From positions 1,674,001 through 1,738,000 of the forward strand of contig OZ244895.1 of the NCBI GenBank assembly GCA_965221555.1: a stretch of 64,000 nucleotides of DNA, written 5' to 3'. Under the pieces are notes generated by a model. That model made no database searches. It was not told the origin of the DNA and worked only from the letters and a program-made list of their open reading frames with translations. A program made the position numbers and the translations under genes. Positions within the stretch are counted from its first letter, which is position 1. Each line of letters opens with the position of its first letter. The stretch is from JAJEAD01 sp965221555. GTDB lineage: Bacteria > Pseudomonadota > Gammaproteobacteria > HK1. Shown here piece by piece: positions 25,937 to 35,188 of this stretch.

Positions 25937-28060
25937 TCAGGCGGACTGCGCGACGTGGAGGCGCTCTTCCACCGCCGGTACTTTGATGACCTCTTCCACC
26001 TGGCGCAGCTCGTCGAGCGGAATGTGGCAGGCGATCGCATGGCCCTCGGCCGCCATCTGCACCGGCGGGCGCTCGTCGTCGCAGATCTGGCCGACCTTGC
26101 GTGGACAGCGGGTGCTGAAGGGGCAGCCCTTGGGCGGGCTCAGCACGCTCGGCAGGTTGCCTTCGAGCACGATCTCGCGCTTGGTCACCTCCGGATCCGC
26201 GATCGGTACCGCGGAGAGCAGCGCTTCGGTGTAGGGGTGGTAGGGTGGGGCGAATATTTCCTCGGTCCTTCCACGTTCCATGATCTGGCCGAGGTACATG
26301 ACCACGATGCGGTCGGAGAGATAGCGCACGACGCTCAAGTCGTGGCTGATGAAGAGCAGCGTCGTCTTCTGCTCGCGCTGGATCTCCATCAGCAGCTCCG
26401 TCACCGCCGCCGCCACCGACACGTCGAGCGCGGACACCGGCTCGTCCGCGATCACCATCGAGGGGTTGCCGGCGAAGGCGCGCGCGATGCCGATGCGCTG
26501 CTTCTGGCCGCCGGAGAGCTGCCGCGGACGGCGCTGGTAGAAGTCCCGCGGGAGCTTCACGATGTCGAGCAGCTCGTAGACTCTGTCCTGAATCTTCTTC
26601 TTGTCCGTCTCGACCCGGAACTTCTTGATCACTCGCCCGATCTGGGTGCCGATGGTGTGACTGGGGTTGAGGGTGTCGAAGGGGTTCTGGAACACCATCT
26701 GGAGCGATCCGATCTGCTCCGGAGACCGTTGCCGGACCGGCACGTCGGCGATTCCGCGATCCTCGTGGCGGACCTCGCCGCCGGTGGCGGTCTCGAGTCC
26801 CATCAGCACCTTGGCGAAGGTCGACTTGCCGCAGCCCGACTCCCCCACGATGGCCACGGTCTCGCCGCGGCGGGCGTTGAAGTCGAGGGATTCGTTCGCC
26901 TTCACGTAGCGCACGCTCTCGCCCGAGATCAATGCCTTGATGGAGCGGTCGTGGACCTCGTAGTACTTCTGCATGCCGTCGACGGCGAGCACCTCCTCGC
27001 CGATCTCGACCGCTTCCTGCTGCACGCCCTGCGGTACCTCGGTCTCGAAGCCGATCTCGTTCCAGCGTACGCAGCGCACGCGGTGGTCGCTGACTTCGGC
27101 GCCGCTCACGTAATCCATGCCGATGACGCCCCGGTCGCAGCGCCCGTCCTGGAAGAAGTCGCAGCGGGGTCCGAAGTTGCAGCCGATGGGGCGTTCGTGA
27201 GGCAGGGGGAGCTGGCCTCGGATGGGTTTGAGCGGGGCCGCGTTCTTGTCGGCGGTCGGCAGTGGGATGCAGCCGAAGAGGCCGTGGGTGTAGGGATGCT
27301 TGGGCCACGTGAACAGAGAGTTGATGGTGCCTTCCTCCACCACCTCGCCCGAGTACATCACGAAGACCCGGTCGCAGACCTCGAGGATCAGCCCGAGGTT
27401 GTGGGAGATGTAGATCTGGGAGGTGCCGTACTCGCGGCTGATGTCGGCGATGAGCTTGGTGATGCCGGCCTCCACCGTCACGTCGAGGGCGGTGGTGGGC
27501 TCGTCGAGGAGAAGCAGGGAGGGGTTGGAGAGCAGAGCCATCGCGATGACCACGCGCTGCTGCTGGCCGCCCGAGATCTGGTGTGGGTAGGCGTTCATCA
27601 CCCGTTCGGGATCGGGCAGGCGTACGTCGGCGAGCACCTTGAGCGCGCGCTCGGTCGCCTCCGCGTCGCCGATCCCCTCGTGGGTCATCGGCACCTCCTT
27701 GAGCTGGGTGCCGAGCAGCAGACTGGGATTGAGCGCGGCGAAGGGCTCCTGGTAGATCATGGAGATGTGCGAGCCACGCAGTTCCCGCAGCTCGTCCGGG
27801 CTGAGCTCGTTGAGCTCGACGCCCTTGAACTTGATGCTGCCGCTCTTGATGCCCCCGTTGCCCCCCATGTACTGCATGATGGCCATCGCCACCGTGGACT
27901 TGCCGCAGCCTGACTCTCCCACCAGGCCGATGCTCTCGCCCCGGTTCACGGTCAGGGAGAAGTCGATGACCGCCGGGATCTCTCCCGCGCGTGTCCAGTA
28001 GGAGAGGTTGAGGTCCTTTATCTCCAGGACGGGAGCGTTCTCGTCGAATCGGAAGGCCAT
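25937..28060 (-). CDS. Dpp/Opp-type ABC transporter, fused double ATPase subunit
   Basis: A 707-aa protein containing two complete ATPase domains that are usually separate (DppD and DppF). The first has Walker A VGESGCGKSTVAMAI, signature ISGGQQQRV and Walker B LLLLDEPTTALDV. The second has VGESGCGKSTFAKVL, LSGGQKQRIGIA and VIADEPVSALDV. Each half ends in an oligopeptide/dipeptide-type C-terminal domain with cysteines (GCNFGPRCDFF; GCPFSTRCPRKVG), of the type that binds an iron-sulfur cluster in DppD. The ATG at 28060, preceded by GGAG, is preferred over 28081. It energises the two permeases directly upstream. Confidence 0.93.
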   Translation of the reverse strand: MAFRFDENAPVLEIKDLNLSYWTRAGEIPAVIDFSLTVNRGESIGLVGESGCGKSTVAMAIMQYMGGNGGIKSGSIKFKGVELNELSPDELRELRGSHISMIYQEPFAALNPSLLLGTQLKEVPMTHEGIGDAEATERALKVLADVRLPDPERVMNAYPHQISGGQQQRVVIAMALLSNPSLLLLDEPTTALDVTVEAGITKLIADISREYGTSQIYISHNLGLILEVCDRVFVMYSGEVVEEGTINSLFTWPKHPYTHGLFGCIPLPTADKNAAPLKPIRGQLPLPHERPIGCNFGPRCDFFQDGRCDRGVIGMDYVSGAEVSDHRVRCVRWNEIGFETEVPQGVQQEAVEIGEEVLAVDGMQKYYEVHDRSIKALISGESVRYVKANESLDFNARRGETVAIVGESGCGKSTFAKVLMGLETATGGEVRHEDRGIADVPVRQRSPEQIGSLQMVFQNPFDTLNPSHTIGTQIGRVIKKFRVETDKKKIQDRVYELLDIVKLPRDFYQRRPRQLSGGQKQRIGIARAFAGNPSMVIADEPVSALDVSVAAAVTELLMEIQREQKTTLLFISHDLSVVRYLSDRIVVMYLGQIMERGRTEEIFAPPYHPYTEALLSAVPIADPEVTKREIVLEGNLPSVLSPPKGCPFSTRCPRKVGQICDDERPPVQMAAEGHAIACHIPLDELRQVEEVIKVPAVEERLHVAQSA

Positions 28061-28106
28061 GGCCGTCTCCATCGGGCGCATCGCGCGCCCGTTTTGAGTG
28101 AATCAA

Positions 28107-29012
28107 TCAGTCGCGAAGCGAGATCTCCCGAAGGCCGTCCGCGAGCAGATTGAATCCGAGGATGAGCGAAGAGATCGCGATACAGGGGAACGCGGTCATG
28201 TGCGGGAAGGCGAGCGCCATCTGACGGGTCTCGTTGATCATGCCCCCCCAGTCCGGATCGGGTGGCGGCAGGCCGAGGCCGAGGAAGCCGAGCACCCCGA
28301 TGGAGATGATCACGTAGCCCAGCCGCAGGCAGCCGTCGACGATGAGCGGACCGCGCGCGTTGGGCAGGATCTCCACCAGCATGATGCGCCATGCGCCCTC
28401 GCCGCGCGTCTCCGCCGCGGCGACGTACTCGCGGGCACGGAGGTCCAGGACCAGGCCGCGCACGATGCGCATCACCACCGGGCCGGTGGCGAAGGTGATC
28501 GCGAACACGATGTTGAGCGGCGAGGCGCCGAAGGTGGCGACGATGATGATGAAGAGCACCAGCACCGGAAAGGCGAGGATGACGTTGGCGACGCCGGAGA
28601 GCACGTCGTCCACCCAACCCCGGTAGTAGCCGGCCGCGAGCCCGAGCACGATGCCGACCACGTAGGCGCAGATCGCCGCGATCGGCGCCCAGGTGAGCAC
28701 GGTGCGCGCGCCCCAGATGATCCGCGAGAGGATGTCCCGGCCGAGGTTGTCGGTGCCGAGCCAGAAGGAACCCGTCCAGCACTCGAAGTTCTCCGGGACC
28801 GGGGTGCCTGGTTTTGCGAAAGGCAACATCGTGGCGTTGGGGTCGCAGGGGGAGAGCAGCGGGGCGAAGATCGCCGTCAGCACCCAGAAGACCACCATCG
28901 CGCAGCCCACCATGCCCACCCAGCTTTCACGCAGGAGGGCGAAGGAGCGCAGCGCGCGCATCAGAGCCGCCGTGTAGGTGGGGGCGGGCACGTTCGCAGT
29001 CGAAGCGGTCAT
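28107..29012 (-). CDS. Dpp/Opp-type ABC permease (DppC-like)
   Basis: A 301-aa inner-membrane permease with about six TM segments, starting with an N-terminal extension and then SWVGMVGCAMVVFWVLTAIF. The coupling EAA-like loop reads AAAETRGEGAWRIMLVEILP, and the C-terminal LGFLGLGLPPPDPDWGGMI is diagnostic of DppC. It pairs with the DppB-like protein encoded 13 nt upstream and contacts the fused ATPase. Confidence 0.93.
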   Translation of the reverse strand: MTASTANVPAPTYTAALMRALRSFALLRESWVGMVGCAMVVFWVLTAIFAPLLSPCDPNATMLPFAKPGTPVPENFECWTGSFWLGTDNLGRDILSRIIWGARTVLTWAPIAAICAYVVGIVLGLAAGYYRGWVDDVLSGVANVILAFPVLVLFIIIVATFGASPLNIVFAITFATGPVVMRIVRGLVLDLRAREYVAAAETRGEGAWRIMLVEILPNARGPLIVDGCLRLGYVIISIGVLGFLGLGLPPPDPDWGGMINETRQMALAFPHMTAFPCIAISSLILGFNLLADGLREISLRD

Positions 29013-29025
29013 GTCCTTCCCTCCC

Positions 29026-29958
29026 TCAGGTGAAGCGGATGCGCGGGTTCAGGTAGGTGTAGCCGATGTCCGAGATGGTCTGGGTCGCGACCACCACGAA
29101 CACCGCCACCATCGAACAGGCCTCGATGAGCAGGATGTCCTGGTTGAGAGATGCCTCCAGGAGCAAGGCTCCGAACCCTTTGTAAGCGAAGAAGAACTCC
29201 ACCACGATGACCCCCGAGAGCAGCCAGGGGATCTGGAGCATGATGACGGTGAAGGGCGCGATCAGCGCGTTGCGCAACGCGTGTCTGAGGATCACCTGCC
29301 GGTAGGGCAGGCCCTTGAGTACCGCGGTGCGGATGTAGTGGGTGGTCATGACTTCGGCCATCGAGGCCCGCGTCATGCGCGCCACGTAGCCGAAGTCGTA
29401 GATGACCAGCACCATGATCGGCAGGATGAGCTGCTTCCAGTCCCAACCCGAGATCATGCTGCTGGTGCCCGGCAGCCAGCCCAGCCAGAACACGAAGATC
29501 GCGGCGAGCAGCGGCGCGCTCGCGAACTCCGGCACCGAGGTGGTCGCGATGCTGGTGACCGAGATCGCGCGGTCGAGCTTGGAGCCCTCGCGCATGCCAG
29601 CGAGAATGCCGAGCGTGAGCGACAGCGGTATGAGCACCACCATCGTCCAGAACCCGAGGATGGTGGTCTGCCACAGCCGGCCCCAGATGATGTCGTTGAT
29701 CGGCTGCTTGAAGCGCACCGATTCGCCGAGGTCTCCGGTGACGAAGTTGCCGAGCCAGCGGGAGTAGCGCTGGTAGAGGGGATCGTAGTAGCCGTTCGTC
29801 TCGAGCCAGATCTCGCGCTGCTCTTCGGTGGAGTACTGCCCGAGCACTTTCACCGCCACGCTCTCCACGTTTATCTCGAGGAGCAGGAACAGCATGATGG
29901 AGATGACCACCATGATGAGCAGCATCTGGCCGATGCGCTTGAGGATGAATATCAGCAT
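29026..29958 (-). CDS. Dpp/Opp-type ABC permease (DppB-like)
   Basis: A 310-aa permease. The N-terminal TM LIFILKRIGQMLLIMVVISI and the large periplasmic loop with LGQYSTEEQREIWLE are typical of DppB. The coupling loop is VARMTRASMAEVMTTHYIRT, followed by AVLKGLPYRQVILRHALRNA. It lies 13 nt before its DppC-like partner, and about 270 nt after the binding-protein gene, with two hairpins in between. Confidence 0.93.
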   Translation of the reverse strand: MLIFILKRIGQMLLIMVVISIMLFLLLEINVESVAVKVLGQYSTEEQREIWLETNGYYDPLYQRYSRWLGNFVTGDLGESVRFKQPINDIIWGRLWQTTILGFWTMVVLIPLSLTLGILAGMREGSKLDRAISVTSIATTSVPEFASAPLLAAIFVFWLGWLPGTSSMISGWDWKQLILPIMVLVIYDFGYVARMTRASMAEVMTTHYIRTAVLKGLPYRQVILRHALRNALIAPFTVIMLQIPWLLSGVIVVEFFFAYKGFGALLLEASLNQDILLIEACSMVAVFVVVATQTISDIGYTYLNPRIRFT

Positions 29959-30109
29959 GGCGCCCTCCTCCTGGCGCTACCGCCAGTGGCCGTCATCCCG
30001 GTGCGAAGCGGCAACGCGGCCGCCTTCGGGTTGTTCGTTGTCGTGCTCCCGGTCCATTGTGGACACTGGGGCGACTATGGTCCACCCCGCCCCGCTGTGA
30101 GCGTCACTC

Positions 30110-30130
30110 GCACGGAGCCGGACTCCGTGC
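30110..30130. repeat. Inverted repeat in the binding-protein/permease gap
   Basis: GCACGGAG-CCGGA-CTCCGTGC forms a perfect 8-bp stem with a 5-nt loop. It lies between the binding-protein gene and the permease gene, next to a second stronger hairpin at 30151-30174. Likely an mRNA-processing or attenuation structure. Confidence 0.6.
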
Positions 30131-30150
30131 ATCCGCGCCCGGGCCGGGAA

Positions 30151-30174
30151 GAACCCCCGCCGGAGCGGGGGTTC
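30151..30174 (-). terminator. Intercistronic hairpin, probable attenuator or mRNA 3'-end stabiliser
   Basis: GAACCCCCGC-CGGA-GCGGGGGTTC is a perfect 10-bp GC-rich stem with a 4-nt loop, 53 nt after the stop of the binding-protein gene on its strand. No U-tract follows, so partial termination or protection of the upstream message is more likely than a full stop. This would favour high binding-protein levels relative to the permeases. Confidence 0.6.
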
Positions 30175-30227
30175 CCACGGTGGAGGCGACCGGCTGATTC
30201 CAGACTCCCGGCCGCCAATCCGCTCTC

Positions 30228-31895
30228 TCAGGCCTGGATGCCGAGCTCCTCGGGGAAGATGTAGGAGGTCGGGTGCAGTTGGAAGCCCACCACGCTCTGG
30301 TCGAAGAAGGTGAAGGTCGAGCGCCACAGGGGCTGGGTGATCGGGCCGCGTTCCTGCAGGATCTTCTGCAACTGGCCCAGGATCTCCTGTCGTTCCTCGA
30401 TGTCGAGGGTGCCTTCGGCCTTGGTGAGCAGGGTGTCGAACTCCGAGTCGTTGAAGTGCGTCTCGTTCCAGGGCACCCCGCTGCGGTAGGCGAGCGCGAG
30501 CACCATGAAGCCGAGCGGGCGGTGCGCCCAGGCCGTGAATCCGAAGGGCACCTTGTCCCACACGTCCCAGAACTGCGCCGACGGCATCACGTTGATGTTG
30601 ACCCGGATGTTGGCCTCCTTCCACTGCTCCACCAGGGCCTGCACCGTCTGGAGCTCCCACGCGGGGTCCTTGAGACAGGCGATCTCGGCTTCGAAGCCGT
30701 CCGGATAGCCGGCCTCGGCGAGCAGCTTCTTCGCGGCTTCCACGTCGCGGGCCATGAAGGGCAGCTCCTTGTAGTCGGGGTGGATCGAGCACACGTGGTG
30801 ATGTTCGCCGGGCGCGCCGAGTCCGCGGTGGCCGAGCTCGAGCACCCGCGGGGTATCAACCGCGAGTCGCATCGCCTTGCGCACACGGGGGTCTGCGAAC
30901 TCCGGCCGGTCGACCTGCACCCGCGCGACGCCGGTGGCCGCGGTCAGGGCGTTGTACTGCTTGAGGTGCGGCAGGGTCTGCAACACGTCGAGCTGGCCGA
31001 CGTCGCCGACGTACTGGCCATGCACCTGCTTCGAGGCGAGTGCGCCCACCACCGCGGAGGCGTCGTCGCCGAGATCGATGTAGTGCAGTTCGTCCAGATA
31101 GGGTCCCTCTCCCCAGTAGTCCTTGCGCGCGCGCAGCACCGCCCTCTCGCCCACGACCTGGTCGACGAAGTCGAAGGGGCCGGTACCGTTCGAGCCGGGC
31201 CCGAAGTTGCCGCCTTCATCCGGGTCGATCATCGGCAGGGGATAGTGAAATAGGTGTTCGGGCACCGCGACCTGCGGCTCCTTGAGGTTCATCCGGAAGG
31301 TGCGATCGTCGATCTTCTCGAGCGCGTTGGCGTCCCACAGGCGGGTGCTCATCTTCGCGCTGCCGTCGTCCTTCTTTTCTCCGGTGTCGTACTCCTCAAG
31401 CATGTAGCCCTTCATCAGTCCGAGCACCGAGGAACCGGTGTTGGGGTCGAGGCAGTGCTCGATGTTCCAGATCGCGTCATCGGCGGTGAAGTCGCGCCCG
31501 CTGTGCCACTTCACATTGCGCAGGTGCATCGTCCAGGTCTTGAGATCGTCGCTCGCCTCCCATCTCTCGATGAGATAAGGACGGGTCACGTTGTCATGGC
31601 CGGTCTTGGTGAGGTATTCGATCGTTCCGCGCGTTTGGTTGGAATCGTAGATCCACTGGAAAGTGTGCGGCGTCGCGGTCTGGACCGTGCGCATCGCGAT
31701 GCGCAGCGTACCGCCCTTGGGCATCGCCGCCGCCGACACCGGACGGGGCGCGACCATGCCGACCATGCTGTACGCGGTAGTGGCGGAGACCCCGAGCAGG
31801 GTCGAGAAGCGGATGAACTCGCGGCGGCTCATCTTGCCGTCGTTGAACTGGGCCTTGAGCTTGTTCAGGCCGTTGTGGTCTTTTTTGGTTGCCAT
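30228..31895 (-). CDS. Family 5 ABC substrate-binding protein with Tat signal
   Basis: A 555-aa periplasmic binding protein of the peptide/nickel/opine family. The N-terminus carries a twin-arginine signal (MSRREFIRFSTLLGVSATTA), so it is exported folded. Family markers include AMPKGGTLRIAMRTVQTATP, LRNVKWHSGRDFTADDAIWN and GTGPFDFVDQVVGERAVLR. The ligand cannot be told from sequence; family members bind peptides, opines, betaines or glutathione. The nearby MttB-family gene hints at a methylated amine or amino-acid betaine. It is first in the importer operon. Confidence 0.92.
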   Translation of the reverse strand: MATKKDHNGLNKLKAQFNDGKMSRREFIRFSTLLGVSATTAYSMVGMVAPRPVSAAAMPKGGTLRIAMRTVQTATPHTFQWIYDSNQTRGTIEYLTKTGHDNVTRPYLIERWEASDDLKTWTMHLRNVKWHSGRDFTADDAIWNIEHCLDPNTGSSVLGLMKGYMLEEYDTGEKKDDGSAKMSTRLWDANALEKIDDRTFRMNLKEPQVAVPEHLFHYPLPMIDPDEGGNFGPGSNGTGPFDFVDQVVGERAVLRARKDYWGEGPYLDELHYIDLGDDASAVVGALASKQVHGQYVGDVGQLDVLQTLPHLKQYNALTAATGVARVQVDRPEFADPRVRKAMRLAVDTPRVLELGHRGLGAPGEHHHVCSIHPDYKELPFMARDVEAAKKLLAEAGYPDGFEAEIACLKDPAWELQTVQALVEQWKEANIRVNINVMPSAQFWDVWDKVPFGFTAWAHRPLGFMVLALAYRSGVPWNETHFNDSEFDTLLTKAEGTLDIEERQEILGQLQKILQERGPITQPLWRSTFTFFDQSVVGFQLHPTSYIFPEELGIQA

Positions 31896-32455
31896 GTCGG
31901 TTCGGTTTCCTCCGTTGGTCCAGGGAGCGTTGTGCTTGCGTCAATGGGCGAAGCGGCGCGAGGACGCGATGCGGCGCCCGGCCGCGTTGCGAAGCGTGTC
32001 ATGTTTCGTCGTGGGGTGCATTGATCGGGCCGTTGGCCCCCGATTTTCATCGACTCTCGTGGCCAGCGCGCCCCGATGCCGTGACAGTGGGACGCACCGA
32101 CCGGAAGACGCGCAATTCGCAGACGACTCGAAGTCGTTGCGGCGCGAAGGAGTACGGCGCGCTAACGCGAGCATGTTGGCGTCCGCTGGCTGAGAAATCG
32201 GCGAAATCTGCCGGCTAGTCTAGCCGCAATGCCCCGCCGACACACAAGAGCCAGGAGCGCACGGAGTTTGGCGGGGCAGAGGCAGGCGGCGAACATGGGC
32301 GCGTCGGTGTGCTTGGACGGCGCCATCGCGCATCCTGGCTCGCGCCCGAAGCGGTCCGTGCCGGCCCTTGTCATGCCCTTGGCGGTGGATTCGGCCCGGT
32401 CCCGGTTCCGCGTTCGCCCATCGCTCCATGGCTCCTTGGCGCGGTGCACGCTTTC
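31896..32455. other. Intergenic region with a MITE copy
   Basis: No gene is supported in this 560-bp gap between the binding-protein gene and the MttB-family gene, both on the minus strand. A near full-length MITE fills about 32033-32217. The remaining parts (31896-32032, 32218-32455) show nothing I can identify; the promoter of the importer operon should be in the first part. Confidence 0.55.
32033..32217 (+). repeat. MITE-family element, near full-length
   Basis: Left arm with CCCCGATTTTCATCGACTCTC and GATGCCGTGACAGTGGGACG; interior CGAAGTCGTTGCGGC; right arm GCGAGCATGTTGGCGTCCGC, then GAGAAATCGGCGAAATCTGC and CGGCTA. The layout equals the reference copy; the left arm is more diverged. It separates the importer operon from the MttB gene. 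Confidence 0.8.
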
Positions 32456-34030
32456 TCAGAAGTCGGTGGGCGCGCCGCCCTCGCGCTTGCGGCGTTCCAC
32501 GAACGCGGCGAGCTCCTCTCGAAGCGATTCGTCCATGGGAGGGGCCTCGAATTCGGCGAGGATCTTCTTCCAGATTCCGTGCGCTCGCCGCGTGGCGTCC
32601 ACCGAGCCCCGCTCCTCCCAGCTCTCGAAGTTGCTCCAGTCCGACAGGAAGGGGCTGTAGAAGGCGCTTTCGTAGCGATCCTGGGTGTGTTGGCAGCCGA
32701 AGAAGTGGCCGGTCGGCCCCACTTCCCGGATCGCCTCGACCGCGATGTCGTCTTCCGTTGCCGGTACCGGACGCAGGTAGGCGATGATCTGCTGAAGGGT
32801 CTCGCAGTCCATCACGAACTTCTCGTAGGACGCGCACAACCCCCCTTCCAGCCAGCCCGCCGCGTGGTAGACCACATTCACCCCCGCCGCGACCGCCGCC
32901 CACAACGAGAACGCGCTTTCCCACGCCGCCTGTGCGTCGGGGCAGTTGGCGGCGCACGCGTTCGAGGCGCGCAACGGCAGTCCATAGAAGCGCGCCATCT
33001 GACCCGAGATCTGGGTGGCGCGGATGTATTCCGGAGTGCCGAAGGCCGGTGCTCCGCTGCGCATGTCGACGTTGGATGTGAAGGAGCCGATGGCGCACGG
33101 CACCCCCGGCTTGACGCATTGCAGCAGCACGATGGCGGAGAGTCCCTCGGCCACGAATTGAGTGACCGCACCGGCCAGCGTCACCGGCGCCATGGCCCCG
33201 GCCAGGGTGAAGGGAGTGACGATGGTGGGCTGTCCGCGACGGGCGAGGCGCATCGCTCCGTCGAGCATCGGCCAGTCGTGCTTGAGTGGAGATGACGAAT
33301 TGATGTTCGTGTACATGCGCGGCGTGGCGTCGAATTCGGCGTGAGTGAGCCCGCCCGCGATGCGCACCATCTCCATGACATCCTCGACGCGCTCGCTCCC
33401 GAGGGAGTACGCGTGCGCGGCCTTGTCGGTCAGCGTCAGCTTGTCGTACAAGCAATCGAGATGGCGAACGGAGGGATGGAGATCGACAGGCTCCACCGGA
33501 TATCCGCCCGCCATGTGGATGCAGTTGAAGTACTGGGTGAGCTTGAGGAAATCTCGATAGCTCTCGCGATCCCCGGTCCGCCGCCCCCGGTCGAGGTCGG
33601 AGCAGTTGGGCGGACTGGAGACGTTGAGAAACACCATGTGCCGCCCCCCGATCGGAACCTGGCGTGCGGGGTTTCGCGGCGTGATGGTGAACTGCGAGGG
33701 CGCGAGGCCCACTTTCTCCATCACGAGATCGCGGTCCATGCGCACGTTGGCGCTGCCCGGTCTCGTTTCGCAGCCGGCCGCTTTCAGGACCCTTCGGGCC
33801 TCCTCGCTCAGGAACTCGATCCCGATCTCCTCCAGGACCCGCATCGCGCCATCGTGTACCGCCTGGACCTGTTCGGCGTCGAAGGGCTCGACAGGCGCGT
33901 CCCGGTTCACCGGAATCTCCCAGGGAAGCTGGCGCACCGCCGGCCCCCGGCCCCGGAGATTTGCATTGCGCCCTCCGGACCGGCGCGCGCGCCGGCGTGC
34001 CCCGCCATCCCCGCCATGGTCCGATTTCAA
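32456..34030 (-). CDS. Trimethylamine methyltransferase (MttB) superfamily protein (copy 1)
   Basis: A 524-aa protein. MttB-like features are the basic N-terminus (RRRARRSGGRN), VHDGAMRVLEEIGIEFLSEE, and the barrel segments TPRMYTNINSSSPLKHDWPM and SNACAANCPDAQAAWESAFS. True MttB reads a UAG as pyrrolysine; no in-frame UAG occurs here, so this belongs to the non-pyrrolysine branch that includes demethylases of glycine betaine, proline betaine and carnitine. A corrinoid protein is not encoded nearby. The start is a TTG at 34030, the only one that includes the conserved basic N-terminus. A LacI regulator lies just upstream on the same strand. Confidence 0.85.
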   Translation of the reverse strand: MKSDHGGDGGARRRARRSGGRNANLRGRGPAVRQLPWEIPVNRDAPVEPFDAEQVQAVHDGAMRVLEEIGIEFLSEEARRVLKAAGCETRPGSANVRMDRDLVMEKVGLAPSQFTITPRNPARQVPIGGRHMVFLNVSSPPNCSDLDRGRRTGDRESYRDFLKLTQYFNCIHMAGGYPVEPVDLHPSVRHLDCLYDKLTLTDKAAHAYSLGSERVEDVMEMVRIAGGLTHAEFDATPRMYTNINSSSPLKHDWPMLDGAMRLARRGQPTIVTPFTLAGAMAPVTLAGAVTQFVAEGLSAIVLLQCVKPGVPCAIGSFTSNVDMRSGAPAFGTPEYIRATQISGQMARFYGLPLRASNACAANCPDAQAAWESAFSLWAAVAAGVNVVYHAAGWLEGGLCASYEKFVMDCETLQQIIAYLRPVPATEDDIAVEAIREVGPTGHFFGCQHTQDRYESAFYSPFLSDWSNFESWEERGSVDATRRAHGIWKKILAEFEAPPMDESLREELAAFVERRKREGGAPTDF

Positions 34031-34165
34031 GTCGCGCTCTCCCGTGCGGCGCCTTTGCGGTCTGTGGACGCCGTTTTCGCATGATCGCCTCGCGCCGGCA
34101 AGGCGCGCGCCGGAAGCGGCGCGGACGCGGCCATCGGGGGAGAGGTGAACGACGCCGAGTCCGCG

Positions 34166-35188
34166 TCATGAGTCGGGGTCGATACGCAAAGCGCACGATT
34201 CCCTGACGATGAGCTTCGGGGGCAGGACGACCCGCTCGAGCGGCCGATCCGGATCCTTGATTCGGGCGATGAGTGCCGCCGTGGCCCGCCGGCTCATCTC
34301 TTCGCGAGAGACCGCGGTGACCGTGAGGCCGGGGTTCACCATGCTCGCTTCCTCGACATCCTCGTGGCCGACGAGAGCGAAGTTCCTGCCCGGAAACAGG
34401 CCGACTCGCTGCAGACCGGCCATCAGCCCCAACGCCACCGCGTCGTTGTAGCACACCGCCGCGGTCGGTCGTGGGATCAACTGCGAAATCCAGCGCGCGG
34501 CCTCGAATCCCGCGAGGCGGTTCGGCAGGGTGGACAGGGTGAGCGCGCCATCGAATTCGATTCCGGCGTGGTCGAGCGATTCCCGGTAGCCACGCATGCG
34601 TTCCCTGAACGGCGTTACGCTGGGGTCGCCCCCGACCAGCGCGATCCGCCGATGGCCCAGACCGATGAGATGGCGCATGGCGAGCTTTGAGGCCTCGCGG
34701 TCGCCGTTGACGACGTAGTCGAAGCGAAGCTCCGTCATGGCCCGGGACACGAAGACCAGCGGCAGCGTCGCGGCCAGGGTGGTGCTGAAGTCTTCGGGGG
34801 TGGAGCCGATCGCCGGTGAGACGATGATGCCGTCGGCGTTGTACTCCGACATCCTTCGGATGAACTGCGTCTGTCGCGGGACGGACTCGTCGGAGTTGCA
34901 CAGGAAGACGGTACGTCCGGCCTTCGTCAGCTCGCGTTCGAGGGACGCGAGCAGCGCGCTGAAGAAGGGGTCGGAGACACTGCTGAGAATCACTCCCACG
35001 GTATGAGTGCGCGAGGTGCGCAGTCCGGCCGCACTTCGCTGGTATACGTAACCGAAGTCCACGAGCGCCGCCTTCACGCGCTTTCGCGTGTCCTTCGAGA
35101 TCTTCGCGCTGTCGCGCATGGCCAGCGACACCGTGGCGGTAGACACGCCGAGCTTTTCGGCAATGGTGCGAAGGGTTGGTCTGTGCAA
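34166..35188 (-). CDS. LacI-family transcriptional regulator
   Basis: A 340-aa repressor-type protein. The N-terminal helix-turn-helix is TLRTIAEKLGVSTATVSLAM, followed by the hinge VYQRSAAGLRTSRTHTVGVI. A periplasmic-binding-protein-like sensor domain fills the rest (RIALVGGDPSVTPFRERMRG; AAVCYNDAVALGLMAGLQRV). It starts at a TTG at 35188, the codon that gives the usual start of the HTH. Position upstream of the MttB gene and importer suggests it controls them; the effector is unknown. Confidence 0.92.
   Translation of the reverse strand: MHRPTLRTIAEKLGVSTATVSLAMRDSAKISKDTRKRVKAALVDFGYVYQRSAAGLRTSRTHTVGVILSSVSDPFFSALLASLERELTKAGRTVFLCNSDESVPRQTQFIRRMSEYNADGIIVSPAIGSTPEDFSTTLAATLPLVFVSRAMTELRFDYVVNGDREASKLAMRHLIGLGHRRIALVGGDPSVTPFRERMRGYRESLDHAGIEFDGALTLSTLPNRLAGFEAARWISQLIPRPTAAVCYNDAVALGLMAGLQRVGLFPGRNFALVGHEDVEEASMVNPGLTVTAVSREEMSRRATAALIARIKDPDRPLERVVLPPKLIVRESCALRIDPDS

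Noticed and set aside
32456..34030. Pyrrolysine in the MttB-family proteins
   Set aside because: Neither MttB homologue has an in-frame UAG, so they belong to the non-pyrrolysine branch.
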